Source: Ampelomyces quisqualis (lineage: Eukaryota; Ascomycota; Dothideomycetes; Pleosporales; Phaeosphaeriaceae). From it: a stretch of DNA of 64,000 bases. The stretch is taken from positions 1,054,001 through 1,118,000 of the forward strand of contig JAGTXZ010000008.1 in the NCBI GenBank assembly GCA_018398575.1, given 5' to 3'. The notes beneath the pieces are model-generated. The model ran no database searches, was not told the DNA's origin, and saw nothing but the letters and a program-made list of their open reading frames with translations. Made by a program: the position numbers and the translations under genes. This document shows positions 23,612-35,645 of this stretch, piece by piece. How positions within the stretch are numbered: the stretch's first letter is position 1; each line of letters begins with the position of its first letter.

Positions 23612-25680
23612 CCTCTATTGTTAACGCTGTAGTTAGTACTTACACAATAACAGTTTGCCTATATAGTAATAATACACTTTACTCTTTAGAATTGGATCTA
23701 GGAGCTTAGCTGTTAGAATAAATCTAGCTAGTAGTGTCCTAGGTGTTGTTCTGCGTTATTATACCTTATAGTTAAGATTTCTAATAGTAACATATATTAG
23801 CTATGCTGCTATGTTACTAAACATTATAGATAACTGTGTTTTGTCTACTGCTAGTATAACTAGCACAAGAGTTGCACTATCTAGTAAGCGCTGTTATATT
23901 AACTACTACTAATCTTTTAAGTGTAGTTTATAATACACTCTTATAAGTTTGTTAGGTGTGCTTGTAAAAGAATAGCTAAGTGCGTAAACTATCTTGTTAG
24001 TAAATAAGTAATAACTAAGTATAAAGGCAATCTATAACATAATATCTTAGTATATAAATATATGTTAGTTAGGTTAGAGGTTTAGTAACTTAGATGTAAT
24101 TGCTACGTCTTCTTGTATCTATACGTTATCTTGTAGCCTAGATTAAATGTTTAACATAGCCTGCTGCTACTAGCGCTCTAATTAGAACTGTAGCTATAAA
24201 TGTAGCTTGTGTAGCTGTATATTAGTAAAGAGGCTGTTAATGTTACCTAATGTGCATTTTATCCTTTGCAGCTACAATACAAACGCTAGTGCAAAAAGAG
24301 AACTAAAGGGCCCTACTATGTTATTCCTATTAGTATTAGCACGCGTGCGCTATTTAGCTGCGTATAGCCTACTACTTTGCGTTTACTATTCTTAAACTAA
24401 AGGGTTTGCTAGCGTGCTATCTACTTACTATCTTAAACAGCTTGTCCTATTCTTATATAGACACTAACATTAGGCCTATTTACTCTATTACTTTATGTTT
24501 AGCTAGAGTGTAGTTGCGTTTATATAAGGTGTTGCTGTATAAAGCAGGTACTACGTTGTCTAGAATAGTATCTAATGTATTACAGCTATTAGAGCTGTAC
24601 TATTATATTATAGTATTAGAAGTTATAACTAGCGTATTGTTAGGTAGTAGGTAGCAACGTGTCTGGTATTAAGCACTGTATTTAATAAGTTCTGTATACG
24701 TCTTAGTGTAAAAGCTATACAGTATGCATATATAATCTATTACTAATTTATTTATACATAACTCTATAGTTTAGATGTAAGGAGACTAAGTGTATAAAAA
24801 CAGTATTAATATTAGTTACGTAGTGTTAAGGTAGTTACTAGCAGCATCTATCCTGTACTGTACAGTCTGTTATCTATAGTAGTCTACTAAAGTCTACTAT
24901 AGCTAATAGTTACCTAACCTGTGTACAGAACTATGCTAACAGTTGTAGGCGCAATAACTAATTTTTTTTTTCTTTTAATATTCCTTATTACTCTAACAAC
25001 TGTTACGTTATTACACTAGAGCTTACTTATTAATAACTAGATTAGTTAAGCTAGCTAACACAGCTTAATAAAGATTAATATTAATAATAATCTTTACACT
25101 AAAAAATATTAACACCCTAGAATAAACAAGTTACCACGCGTTTAGAATATATATAGTAGAACCCAAACACCTAAAAAGGTAAGTATACCTGCAAGTAGAC
25201 ACGTATAAGGTTTAAAAGTATAAAAAAAAATAGACTAGTAGCTCTAGCAGCCTAATATACAACCTGTACTAAGGTAGCTAGGCTTAGTACAGATAGAAGC
25301 AGGTAGAATAGTGTACTATATATACTATAAGTAAGACTAGTAACAGGCGTAGGCAATTACTTAATAGTAAGAAATAATAAGTATAATTTATATACAGTGT
25401 TAACTAATGTTCTAAGCAGCTAGTATATTTGATCTTTTCTAGTTTTAAAATGCCTGCAGATCTAATTTATATTCTTTTTCTAGCACAGTATAGAACAGTT
25501 GTCTACTAGAAACTACTATTCTAACTTGCCCTAAAGTGTAAATATAACAAGAGCTAAATAGTAACAAAGACTATTAATAAACTGCTGTATATTAAACGCA
25601 TTTACGTACTGCTTACTCTTAAACTATTAGCGCTAATAGAGTATATAATAGCCTTACTAGCTAGCTACCCTCTGCCTCTT
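23612..25680. other. RIP-degraded relic, part 3, no recognisable gene
   Basis: This is strongly TA-rich sequence with a poly-T/poly-pyrimidine tract near 24961-24977. It continues the relic that A and B split. I see no domain; short open stretches such as 24207-24395 have no supporting motif. The right limit of the relic is not defined. Confidence 0.35.
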
Positions 25681-25689
25681 ACTATATAT

Positions 25690-26010
25690 ACGTTTTCCTA
25701 ACTTTAAAACTAGAGATAAATTTACTTATATGTCTCTAGTCTTAGGGTTAAGGTAATAGTCTTTTGTTAAAATATATATAGAACCTAGTGTTATTTTTAT
25801 CTATTATATACTTGCGCCTCTTTACACTTCTCTAACCTTAAAACTAGAAATAAATTTACTTATATATCTCTAGTCTTAGAGTTAAGGTAACAGTCTTTTG
25901 TTAAAATATACACAAAACCTAGTGTTATTTTTATTTATTATACACTTGCGCCTTCTTACACTTTCTTAACTTTAAAACTAAAGATAAATTTACTTATGTG
26001 CCTATATATG
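25690..26010. repeat. Tandem repeat, 134-bp unit, about 2.3 copies
   Basis: The motif TTAAAACTAG/A recurs at 25704, 25838 and 25972, exactly 134 bp apart, with the intervening sequence conserved. Copies differ mainly by transitions. Confidence 0.85.
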
Positions 26011-26284
26011 TAGCTGCTTCTTAACACGTAACTTATACTCTTAATTTAATATTACTGTCTTTGTATATATATTTTTTGTAAGTCTAAGAAACTTAATCCT
26101 TTATTATATTTTTATTCTTATAAAACTAAAACTATACCTATTACGTCTATATGTTTGTGTGGTTTAAAAATTTAGAACTAAGCTTTACTATATTGTTAGC
26201 ACTACACCTGCGCTACTTTTTAGCCTACTAGCATAGAAGCAAATTTATGTCCTAAATAGACTCTTTAGTAGCTGTTTAGATGTT

Positions 26285-26745
26285 ATAGCTTAACTAAGAT
26301 ACCTTATAACGTATTTAACAACAAGGATCTCTATAACAACAGCTACAATAGTATTCTAATGCGCATATTAATAACTTAGCCTAACTTAAGAGCGCTATTG
26401 TTGCAATAACTTTGTTATGTCCTGCAACACTATTACTTAACTAAGATACCTTATAGCGTGTTTAAAAGCAAGAATCTCTACAATAATAGCTATAATAGTA
26501 TTCTAGTGCGTATATTAATAACTTAGCCTAACTTAAGAGCGCTGTTATTGCAATAACGTTGTTATGTCCTGCAATACTATTACTTAACTAAGATACCTTA
26601 TAGCGTGTTTAAAAGCAAGGATCTCTACAACAACAGCTATAATAGCATTCTAGTGCGCACATTAATAACTTAGCCTAACTTAAGAGCGCTATTATTGCAA
26701 CAACTTTGTTATGTCCTGCAATACACATTAATAACTTAGCCTAAC
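26285..26745. repeat. Tandem repeat, 147-bp unit, about 3 copies
   Basis: TAACTAAGATACC recurs at 26291, 26438 and 26585, a constant 147-bp period, with high similarity across units. A partial copy follows from about 26724. The unit also contains a shorter recurring AGCGCTRTTATTGCAA-like segment. Confidence 0.88.
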
Positions 26746-27349
26746 TTAAGAACGCAATTCTTATACTATTAGGTAACTAGAAGATATTAGAGATATAACT
26801 ACAATTTACATACTTTTGTCTATATATTGTTACAGGCAAAAATTAAAGATAACGTAGAGTTACAGTTGTTTGTTAGGACATCTCTATCCTAGCACCCTTA
26901 TTAGGCTCTTTAATAGTAAAGCTTACCTAAGTAGCTGTAACCTTTCTTATACTATATACAATGCATTTCTGTTAGACCCTATAAGCAGCAATCTAACGTC
27001 TAGATATTAAGATATTCTAACTATAACTTATATAACATTAAGTCTCTTATTGTTACTAAGCTTTATTATAGCTTTAAGAACTTTTATTAATACAAAGAAG
27101 TTACGCGCATTAAACTTATTTACACTTAGATGCTGCTAGCTAGTAATAAAAAGGATACCTACTATACTAGTAGGTATAACTAAGACTTTAAAGAACACTT
27201 ATATAAATTAAAACAATAGGCCTATATTTGTTTGTCTTAGAGACGCTTAGCAGAAAAGAACATATATAAGAGGTAACGCGCAATACTTTATAAATCTTGT
27301 GCATAGTATATAAGGCAGTAAACACTTTAAACGTATTAATTTCTATAAT

Positions 27350-27655
27350 TAGGCTCTTCTAACAACTAGTAGCTACAGTTGCGTTACACTATTAGCAACT
27401 ATTATCTACTAGAAAATACTACTAGTGCTGCACGCGACCTACTACTATAGTAGGCTCTTCTAACTACTAGTAGCTATAGTTGCGTTGCACTGTTAGCAAC
27501 TGTTGTCTACTAGAGAATACTGCTAGTGCTGCACGCAACCTACTACTGCAGCAGGCTCTTTTAATAACTAGCAGCTACAATTACGTTGCACTATCTATAA
27601 CTGTTATTTACTAGAGAGTACTGTTAGCGTTAATTGCAAGCTATCTACTGCAATA
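27350..27655. repeat. Tandem repeat, 101-bp unit, 3 copies
   Basis: AGGCTCTTYTAA recurs with start points 27350, 27451 and 27552 (101-bp period). The third copy is more diverged. The block lies directly upstream of the transposase relic and could sit inside its gene or 5' region. Confidence 0.85.
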
Positions 27656-27899
27656 GGCACTTAGAGTAACTAATTAGTGCTACAATAATACTAGTATAGG
27701 TTTAAGGCTAAGTTTAGATTTTGTTTTATATTAAATGCTATAAGTAGCTACTAGAGTATTAGTATGCGCAAGTGTATTATCTTTACTATATTAGATAGTA
27801 GATTGCTTATTATAAATACATCTAGTTTTTACTATTATTTTACTACTACAATATTAAGCCTATATTACCTAGTTTATAGATAGGTTAAGGTCTAACGCT

Positions 27900-29610
27900 T
27901 AACTAGCAATACAGTTATACCTAGACTATTATAGAACGTGTTAAGGTTTGCAAACATAAGGTATTGTTTCTACATTTAACACTATAACAACTTACTATAT
28001 AGGCTACCAAAGCCTTTTGCTACTATGTGCAACTAAATAATATAACTAATATCCTCTTAATAACGCAAGAATACCTAGACAGTAACAAAACTAAATACAC
28101 TAGCTATAACTACGCGTACAATAGGCGTCTGCAATAGAAAACCCTTAAGGCAGCTCTAAATAACTAGTATATAGAGTTACAGGCAGCCTGCGTTAATATT
28201 ACTAATAACATAATTTACAAAACTACACGTTAACTTTAGCAACAGCTACCTAAATACAACAGCTACAAAATACTAGAGTTTAATAACAGATACCTTACTA
28301 TATATAAATAATAACACAGCGTATAGTTATATAAACAGTTTGCAAAAACAGTAAGTAACTATAGTAGTATAACAGTTAAAGACACTAAGCTTATAATAGA
28401 AGAGATTTGCAACATAGTAAGTAGATACGCGCCTAAGAATTTATACAACATAGATAAGGCTAGTATGTACTAAAAACACTTGCCCTAATATACGTTAGTA
28501 AACAATCTAGAAGCTAGACCTAGACTAAACAGAAAGTATATAACTAGTGTACTGTGCATAAACGCAGATAGCTTAGACTAAGTGCTTCTATAGTTTATAG
28601 AATTCTTAAACTACACAACTTGTATAGACAGTAAAAAGAATCTAAATATCTGTAGTCTTAGTTATGTCTATTAGGACAATAATTCTACTTAGATAGACAC
28701 TAACATTATGCTAGAATAGCTAAAATAGTTTAATAACTATATAAACAAATAAGTATTATTGCTAATTAACAGGTTCTTGCTTTACAAACACGTAGTAGCT
28801 AAGCTTTAGATAAGCTGCTAATTACTGCAGAACATTTAGTATATATAGTATTAATGTACTACAGGCTTATTATAGTAATAGAGGTTATAATGCTTACTAA
28901 TACAACAGAGTTATATTGCTGCCTACAGGTAGCACAATATTATACTAACTAATAGACTAAGGCATTACCTGCGCATAGAAGGCTAAAGTCTGCGCCTATT
29001 TCCTACACTTTGCAGTAGAGAAAAGTATAATAGGCAAATATTCTACTAAGACAATAGATATTATCTACGCTATTTACTAGGGATATTGCGCGTAGTATAA
29101 CAAGATAAGAGCTAAAACTATATACAGTAGCTAGTAGATTTTAATATATCTAAATATATACTACAGCCTACAGCTATATATAGCTAACTTCTAAGAGACC
29201 TACTATAAGCTTAACAATTTAGTTAACTAGCTTAAAGACATGCGCGTTGTTAACAGTATAGACGTTAGAAGCTTTATTAAGTTACCTAAAGAGCGCAATC
29301 CTAACTATAAAGATCTAGCCTACTTCTTAAACTATATTATTGTAATATACAGCCTAAACAAGATAGAAGAGAACTATAAGGTACTATTGCTTCCTAGACT
29401 ATTATACTGCAAAGCAATAGACATAATAGATTAACTATAGGTGTACGTAAGTTAGCAAGAGTTTACTACAAACAATAGGCAATATATTAACAAGCTAAAA
29501 GTACTGCAACAGGTAACTATAAAATAGATAGCTATAGAGCTATAAGATAGACGCTAAAAAGATATACATAACTAGGTAGTAAGACTACACTAATACAAAT
29601 ATAAGAATGC
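27900..29610 (+). pseudogene. Pogo/Fot1-like DDE transposase relic
   Basis: A CENP-B-like helix-turn-helix region precedes the catalytic core at about 28150-28360. The first catalytic block reads NLYNIDKASMY, with Asp at 28453-28455 and the usual Glu of D-E-T-G turned to Lys. The second is LLINRFLLYKH (28756-28790), with Asp changed to Asn at 28768-28770. The third is LPTGSTILYQLIDQG-like, with Asp intact at 28955-28957. The third block is in another frame, and the D2-D3 spacing (about 62 residues) is longer than usual for Pogo enzymes, so there is an indel or insertion. Downstream 29240-29434 is still open. Such enzymes cut and paste DNA at TA sites. I could not pair terminal repeats with this gene. 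Confidence 0.75.
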
Positions 29611-29649
29611 TATATACTTAAAATAAGACAACGCTAGGCTGTTTGCAAG

Positions 29650-31300
29650 CGTAAAAACTAAGAGTAATATTATAGTGTAGTTATAGTTAGAAAAGCGTAA
29701 CAATACTATACTTAACTAGAACAAGAATAGCTATTATACAAATTATCTTACAGGGCCTATAATCTCTAGTATTTTGGCTAGCGCATTAACTAAAATAACT
29801 AGACAACATTAGCCTAGTAAACACTAAAATTAAAGAATAATTACTTAGCACTAACTATATTAGGCTAAAGACTAGATTAATAATTGAAAGCAGTAGCATA
29901 CAATCTATGCAACTAAAAGAGCAGAGTTGTTAAGAAATTATACACGTATAGTAACATCTAGGCAGGACAGTAGCGTAGAAAGTTAAGTACCCTAGCATAC
30001 TAGCACTAAGCAGAGACACTATACTACAAGACATATTAATAAGAGACAAGGCTATTATATAAGAATATAAGACAATAGATAATAATAGTATTTTTTGTAA
30101 AATACTACGTACTGTATAATTTGCAATATTAGTTACTAATACTAAGAGAAAACACCTAAACAAAGAAATACTACTATATTAATAGTAAACTTAGTATTAA
30201 AAAGAGGAAACTAATCTTCTTATAAACAAATCTATAGAATATAGAGTAGAATTATTTAGTTAAAAATACAAACGTTTTAAACTAACGTTAAAATGCATAA
30301 TAAAAGTAGGCTGCTGTACACTTTCTTACTAGCTGTAAGCTACGTATACTATAGAGATCTGTTAACTACTATCTACGCTAATAGCATATAGACTAGGGCG
30401 TTAGATACACTAACAGATAATATAGAATTATAATAGAACAATATAGTGCAAAGAAATAAAAGGTAACAGACAGCTTCTCTTACTAACAAGACTATAGACG
30501 TATAAAAAACTTTCTTATAATTCTACGTAAACTACTAGACGCTAGCATATAACTTAAACATTCTAACGCAGCCTTATTGCGTAACCTATCTACTATAATA
30601 GCACTAGTAGGTTTAGCTAAGTTTACCTACTAGACTAAAGAGAGTGCTACTAACATAATATACAAGAGGTAAGTTGCCTACACTATAATACAAAAACCTA
30701 AGAGGTAAGAATTTTACTTAGTGCTATATAGTGTCTTATAGTACTATATAGTTCTGCACTAAGAATAACACGTAGTAAGAGGCGCCCCTCTAGAATACAC
30801 CTTTACTTACCTTAAAGACATAACATAACGCGTTAGCGCTAGGTAAGAGGCTATATAATACTAGGACAAAACTTTACTTACTTTTACTTGCACTTATAAT
30901 TTAACTTACTGCTACAACTATATAATGCTGCGTTACTACTACAAACACACTATAACTACACAATAACAACAATAGTGCTATAACGCAAATATACGTAATT
31001 TTCTATATTACGTTTACTACACTATACTATACATTATAACACTGTTATAAGTAAGTATATAATACAAGTACACCTACACACGCTAACTAAGCTATAGCTA
31101 TTCTACTATCCTTGCACCTACCTGCACTATTCTTAACTGTTACGCGTAACATATTATATAATACGCATGTTATAAGATTGCAATAATAAGTATAAGTAGT
31201 AGCTACCTTAATTAAATAAATAGTATATAAGCAATACAAAGACAATAACTACTAACAACGTATTATAGGCAATTGTAAGAATAGGCTATAATATTAATAT
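29650..31300. other. RIP-degraded sequence, no gene recognised
   Basis: This is TA-rich sequence between the transposase and the helicase relic. A minus-strand stretch (29930-30163) is open but has no motif and no support. No repeat boundaries were found here, so the left end of the SNF2-bearing element may lie here or further left. Confidence 0.3.
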
Positions 31301-31309
31301 AGTAGACTA

Positions 31310-34300
31310 GCGCATATAGGTTAAAGAGATAACAGATTTTATCTAGCACAAGAATACATATAACAAGATTAAACAGGCACACCTATAGGCTAACTACCTA
31401 AAGATAATGCGCAGCCTAATAATAGATAAATAGCTTAAGTATACTACATACCCTAGACTAACTAATAGTAGTATACTAAGGGAATTCTATAAGGCAACAG
31501 CTGGCGCTGTATAGAAGAAGATAATCTTAGAAATTTAAGACTATAGTAACAAAGTTAAAGCCAAACACACAGAAAGATAGCTAACGCTTGTAAACTTAGA
31601 ACTAGAACGCACGCAGTTAGTATTAGTAGTCTTAAGTTCTTCTACTACTTTAGTAACCTAGCTAATAGGCCTTACTATAATAATAACTAAACTGTTACTT
31701 AACAACATTAATATCTATATTATAGACAGCGTATATTATTAAACTGCCTAGACCTTTCTACTTTTAAAACTAATAACAGCTGCACGTTAACAGCAGCTTA
31801 AAGACAGTAACTTTAAGATAAAGCTATAATATCTTAAATATAGTGCACTTATTAAACACCTATTGCAACTAAAATTTATAGACTAGTATATAGTTAGAAC
31901 TTTAAAGATATTTAACGCGTTAGCGCTACGCCTAATTACTAACAATAATAATTTAGCTATAACTGTTAACTTATACATTAAGATAAGAAGCCTTAAGGGC
32001 ATTGTAATTAAATACTAGACTCTAGTATAAGACAAAGTTAAGCCTAGTAGTAATACAACCTAGAATAGTATACAAATAACAACAGCTAACTACATAATAT
32101 AGTGCACTTTACTTTAGGCAGCAATAGTAACATTATAGACCTAGTAGGTGCTACTAGAGACAAGAGGTAAAGGCGCTTCTGCTTAGAGCTTAACAACAAC
32201 ACTAAAGACAATAACTATAAATAATAAAAGATAACAAGAGCGCTAGCAGACTTAGCTTATAAACTATTAACAAGACTTAAAGCAAATAGTAGTAAATGCT
32301 TTAACAGATAGAGTAGGGGCAAGAAGAAGAAGGATAACAGCCTAAACATACGTATTAAAACTCTAACTACTAAAATTAAGCGCCTAAAAAAGCAGAACAA
32401 TAGTACTATAAAAAAAGTAGAGGAAAGTAGAGACAAAGATACTGCGCAAATACAAAACAACGCAACATCTACGCTAATTACTACACTTAGACAGAAATAT
32501 AAGAGTGCTATAAGAAAACAATAAAGGTTGCTAAAGGAAGATACTTACTCTAGTAGCAAAGAAGAATAAGAAGAGTATAATAAAGGTAACAGAGATAAGA
32601 ATAAAGAGCTCTAGTTAGTAAAACAACTTGCGTTAGAAGAAAGGCTGCAGCTCTAAGCTCTACTAAACGTAAGGTAAGTGTACTATAAAGAGCCTATAAC
32701 TATAATCTACGCAACTAATACGTAAGATAAGACAGTAGATAAACTGCAAGCTTAAATTAGAGTAGTAATAGAACACTGCTAAGAGGACAAATAGCAGGAA
32801 GCAGCTAACTTCTTTAGATCTCTACTAGAAGACTTTAAGAATAACGCGCCTATAATACTACATTTATTATAGAGACTAACAGTTCTATTTATAGTATACT
32901 AACTAATAGAGGCCTATATACTTTATAAAAAAGAGCTTTCTTTAGACAATAGCAGTATATTTAAAAATATAATAGGTATAAAGAAAATAAGATTAGCTAT
33001 ACTTATAATAATTATAGAGTATACGTACTTTAAGAACTAGACTAAAGTGCAAGAAGACTAATTAAAGAATAAAACTAGTTAATATAGAGCTAAAGACAAT
33101 AGTTAAGAATAGTACTCTATAACTAACTAATAGACATTCCTATATATATACAAAAAAAACCCTTTAATGCTAAAAGAGCTATAGTTAGCAGCATCTATAG
33201 TAAGCAGATAGGGCTGCGCACTAGCTGTATAGAAGGCTAAAATTATTACTATAGGCCTCTGTAAATGTAAATAGTGCAACCTAAAAGACCTTCTTGCGCT
33301 CTATATCTACTTTATAGATAATACTCTCCTATAGAGTATAGGCGCACTAATAGCAGACAAAGAAATAGAGATAAGAATTAATCTGTAAGTTAAACAGCAC
33401 TTTACAGCGTCTAACTAAAATATTCTACTGCGCAAATTTATAAAAGATAGTAAAAAGTATGTAGAGATAGTTCTATAGTACATCTAAGAATACTATATAC
33501 TAAAAGTCTACCTAAATGCAACTGCGCACTGTCTAGCACTATCTGTTAGCTAATTTATAATTATATACAGCTACACAACACTAGTAAAACGCGTACTTAA
33601 TAAATACTAAACTATAAGACTTATAACTACACGCAAAATATTATTAAGAGATAGCAAAGTAAGCGTAAGAGACACTCTTAATATTCCTAGCTACGTAGTA
33701 ATATAGAGACATATTATCTTTAACAAGTTCTATAACTACAAATCTAAGAACACTATTATAGGTAACTTATATAAGACTATTTAAAGCAAGAACTATAGTT
33801 ATTAGTAGAAGGCCTAGGCCCTCTTAGGTACACTAATAGAGAAGAGTCTCTATAAGATACTTATTTTTATCTCTCTAGCGCTTAGCAGACTGTAAGATAA
33901 TAAGAACTTTTTAAACTAGCACTGTCTTATAGGCAAGAAGAACAATATAGATAGTTCTAAACTATTTACAACTACTAACTCTGTGTACGCAAGTATTAAG
34001 AAAATTGTAGATACAAGAGAAATAAGAAAGATATTAGGCCTAGTTATAGCAAAGGGCTAGGACACCTGCTTATCTAAGGTATAAGAAGAAGTTAAAAACG
34101 TGCTTAATTCTTCTAAGTACATAGCGCTTATAGCGTTAGAAGAGAAGATTATAGTAAGGTTTATACTGCGTTAAACTCTAGTTACGCAAGACCTATAGGG
34201 CTAAAAGATTTTAGGCATTAAGGGCAACTTTCTAACGTTCTACTAGCTATGCTAAGCAGATAACTTCTAATTACTTATAGCTAACGCAATAACAAGATGT

Positions 34301-35230
34301 AAGATAGTGCTACTATAAGAAGAGCTAAATAGCGCAGAAGCTAAGAGCATATATATATTTAACTGCGCTAAGATACAGAGTATTATAATATTCTTAATAC
34401 TAGCCTAGCTTAAGGCTGTACTGTTTAAAAGCAAAGAAAGTAAGAAAACTAAGTAGTTTATATTAACACATATCTAACAGCACTTCTAGTAGCTAGACAA
34501 AGAAATATTTACTAATAACCTTAACTTACTGCTTGCATATAGTGTAAAGTATAAGGCAATTAAGCTAAAGGCTAAGAGGACCTATGTTAAAACTAGACCT
34601 AATCCTAATTAGAGGAGCCTAGTAGATAATTAAACAGTACTATGCAACGTTTAGGCTAAAATTCTTATTAGCTTATACAAACTATGTGTGCAACTAGTGC
34701 TCTAGATAAAGCTTTAAAAAAAATTTAGCAAAGATACAGTTCTTCTACTAAGAGAAGAAATGCTAAAGTTTAAAATAGACGCTGTGTTAGTAAAATAGAG
34801 GGACCTAAACTTAACATTTATTTTAGTAGCGTTAATAGCGTTTGCAGAAGCTATTACGCTAATTAAGGCAAATAAGGTTATAATTGCAGAGCCTTAAGAC
34901 AAATAGAGTACCTAAGACTAATTTATGTTTAGGGTATATTAACTAGGCTAGCTAGTAGACGTATATAAGGGCATTATTCTGTACAACCTAAAAAGCAATT
35001 TAGAAACAAAAGTTCTAAAGAAGCAGAATGTAAAGACATTGTTGCGCAGTAGTCTGCAAAGTGTAATAACAAAAGAAGAAGAGATTAAGTAGAATTATAA
35101 CAAAAAAATTCCTATAAAGCTTAAGAGGCTAGTGTAAATTAGGTAAAGTAAGCAGTAGAACTATAGAGTACAGTATACTACTATACAAAGCTGTAGAATA
35201 AAAAACGCTTAAGTAGATACATAGCCTAGT
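31310..35230 (+). pseudogene. SNF2-family helicase-like protein relic
   Basis: A long plus-strand coding region is broken by TAG/TAA. Around 32890-32995 it reads LIEAYILYKKELSLDNSS, then FKNIIGIKKI (32960-32989), resembling the SNF2 segment that leads into Walker A (G-x-G-K-T); the glycine before the Lys is not conserved as written. Near 34830-34990 it reads EAITLIKANKVIIAEP, then F-M-F-R-V-Y-stop-L-G-stop (34922-34951), closely matching SNF2 motif VI R-V-Y-R-L-G-Q. It would have been an ATP-driven DNA translocase of well over 1,000 residues. The C-terminal part recurs inverted at 41617-43760. The gene ends about 400 bp before a transposon terminal repeat, which suggests that it is transposon cargo or part of the machinery. 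Confidence 0.6.
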
Positions 35231-35643
35231 TCTAGAAGTATAAAAATGCAAAAAGTATTGCAAAAGAAGTATATACGTAGACGTAACGCAAAATTAATTT
35301 AAAGCGCAAGGATAGTGTAGATTTGTAGTAAAACCTAAACTAAGTAATAGCGCTATTAAAAGGATTGCCTTAGACTTAAACTACAGTTAGGTATAGTTAA
35401 GGATAGGCTGCTAACTAGCGACACAGTTGTGCAGACAGTGCAAAGCTATATTAAACACAAGAACTATAAACTATTTTGCAAAAGAGTTCTACAAGCTAGG
35501 CTGCTAATAATAGTATACTAGGTATTACTATTATTACTTAGCACAGCAGAGCATAGTTAAGAACTGTCTAGTAGCTAGTAGTATAGTTGTGTTAACAGTG
35601 TTACTAATGTTGCAGATATTGCTAACGTTATGTTTTTCTAACG
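33478..35643 (+). repeat. Right half of SNF2-bearing TIR element; inverted partner at 41617-43760
   Basis: Reverse-complement similarity runs from 35643 (matching 41617) to about 33478 (matching 43760). The right terminus reads GTTTTTCTAACG followed by TA at 35644-35645. Subterminal 9-bp-spaced motifs (GTGTTACTA, ATGTTGCAG) resemble those of the 319-1164 element. The left end of the element was not found. Confidence 0.8.
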
Positions 35644-35645
35644 TA

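Noticed and set aside
24961..25700. Possible left end of the Pogo/SNF2 element near the poly-T tract
   Set aside because: No CGTYAGGAAAA-like terminus could be found; boundary left open.
32257..32460. Minus-strand Leu/Phe-rich 67-codon stretch
   Set aside because: It is the complement of a Lys/Arg-rich part of the plus-strand SNF2-like frame.
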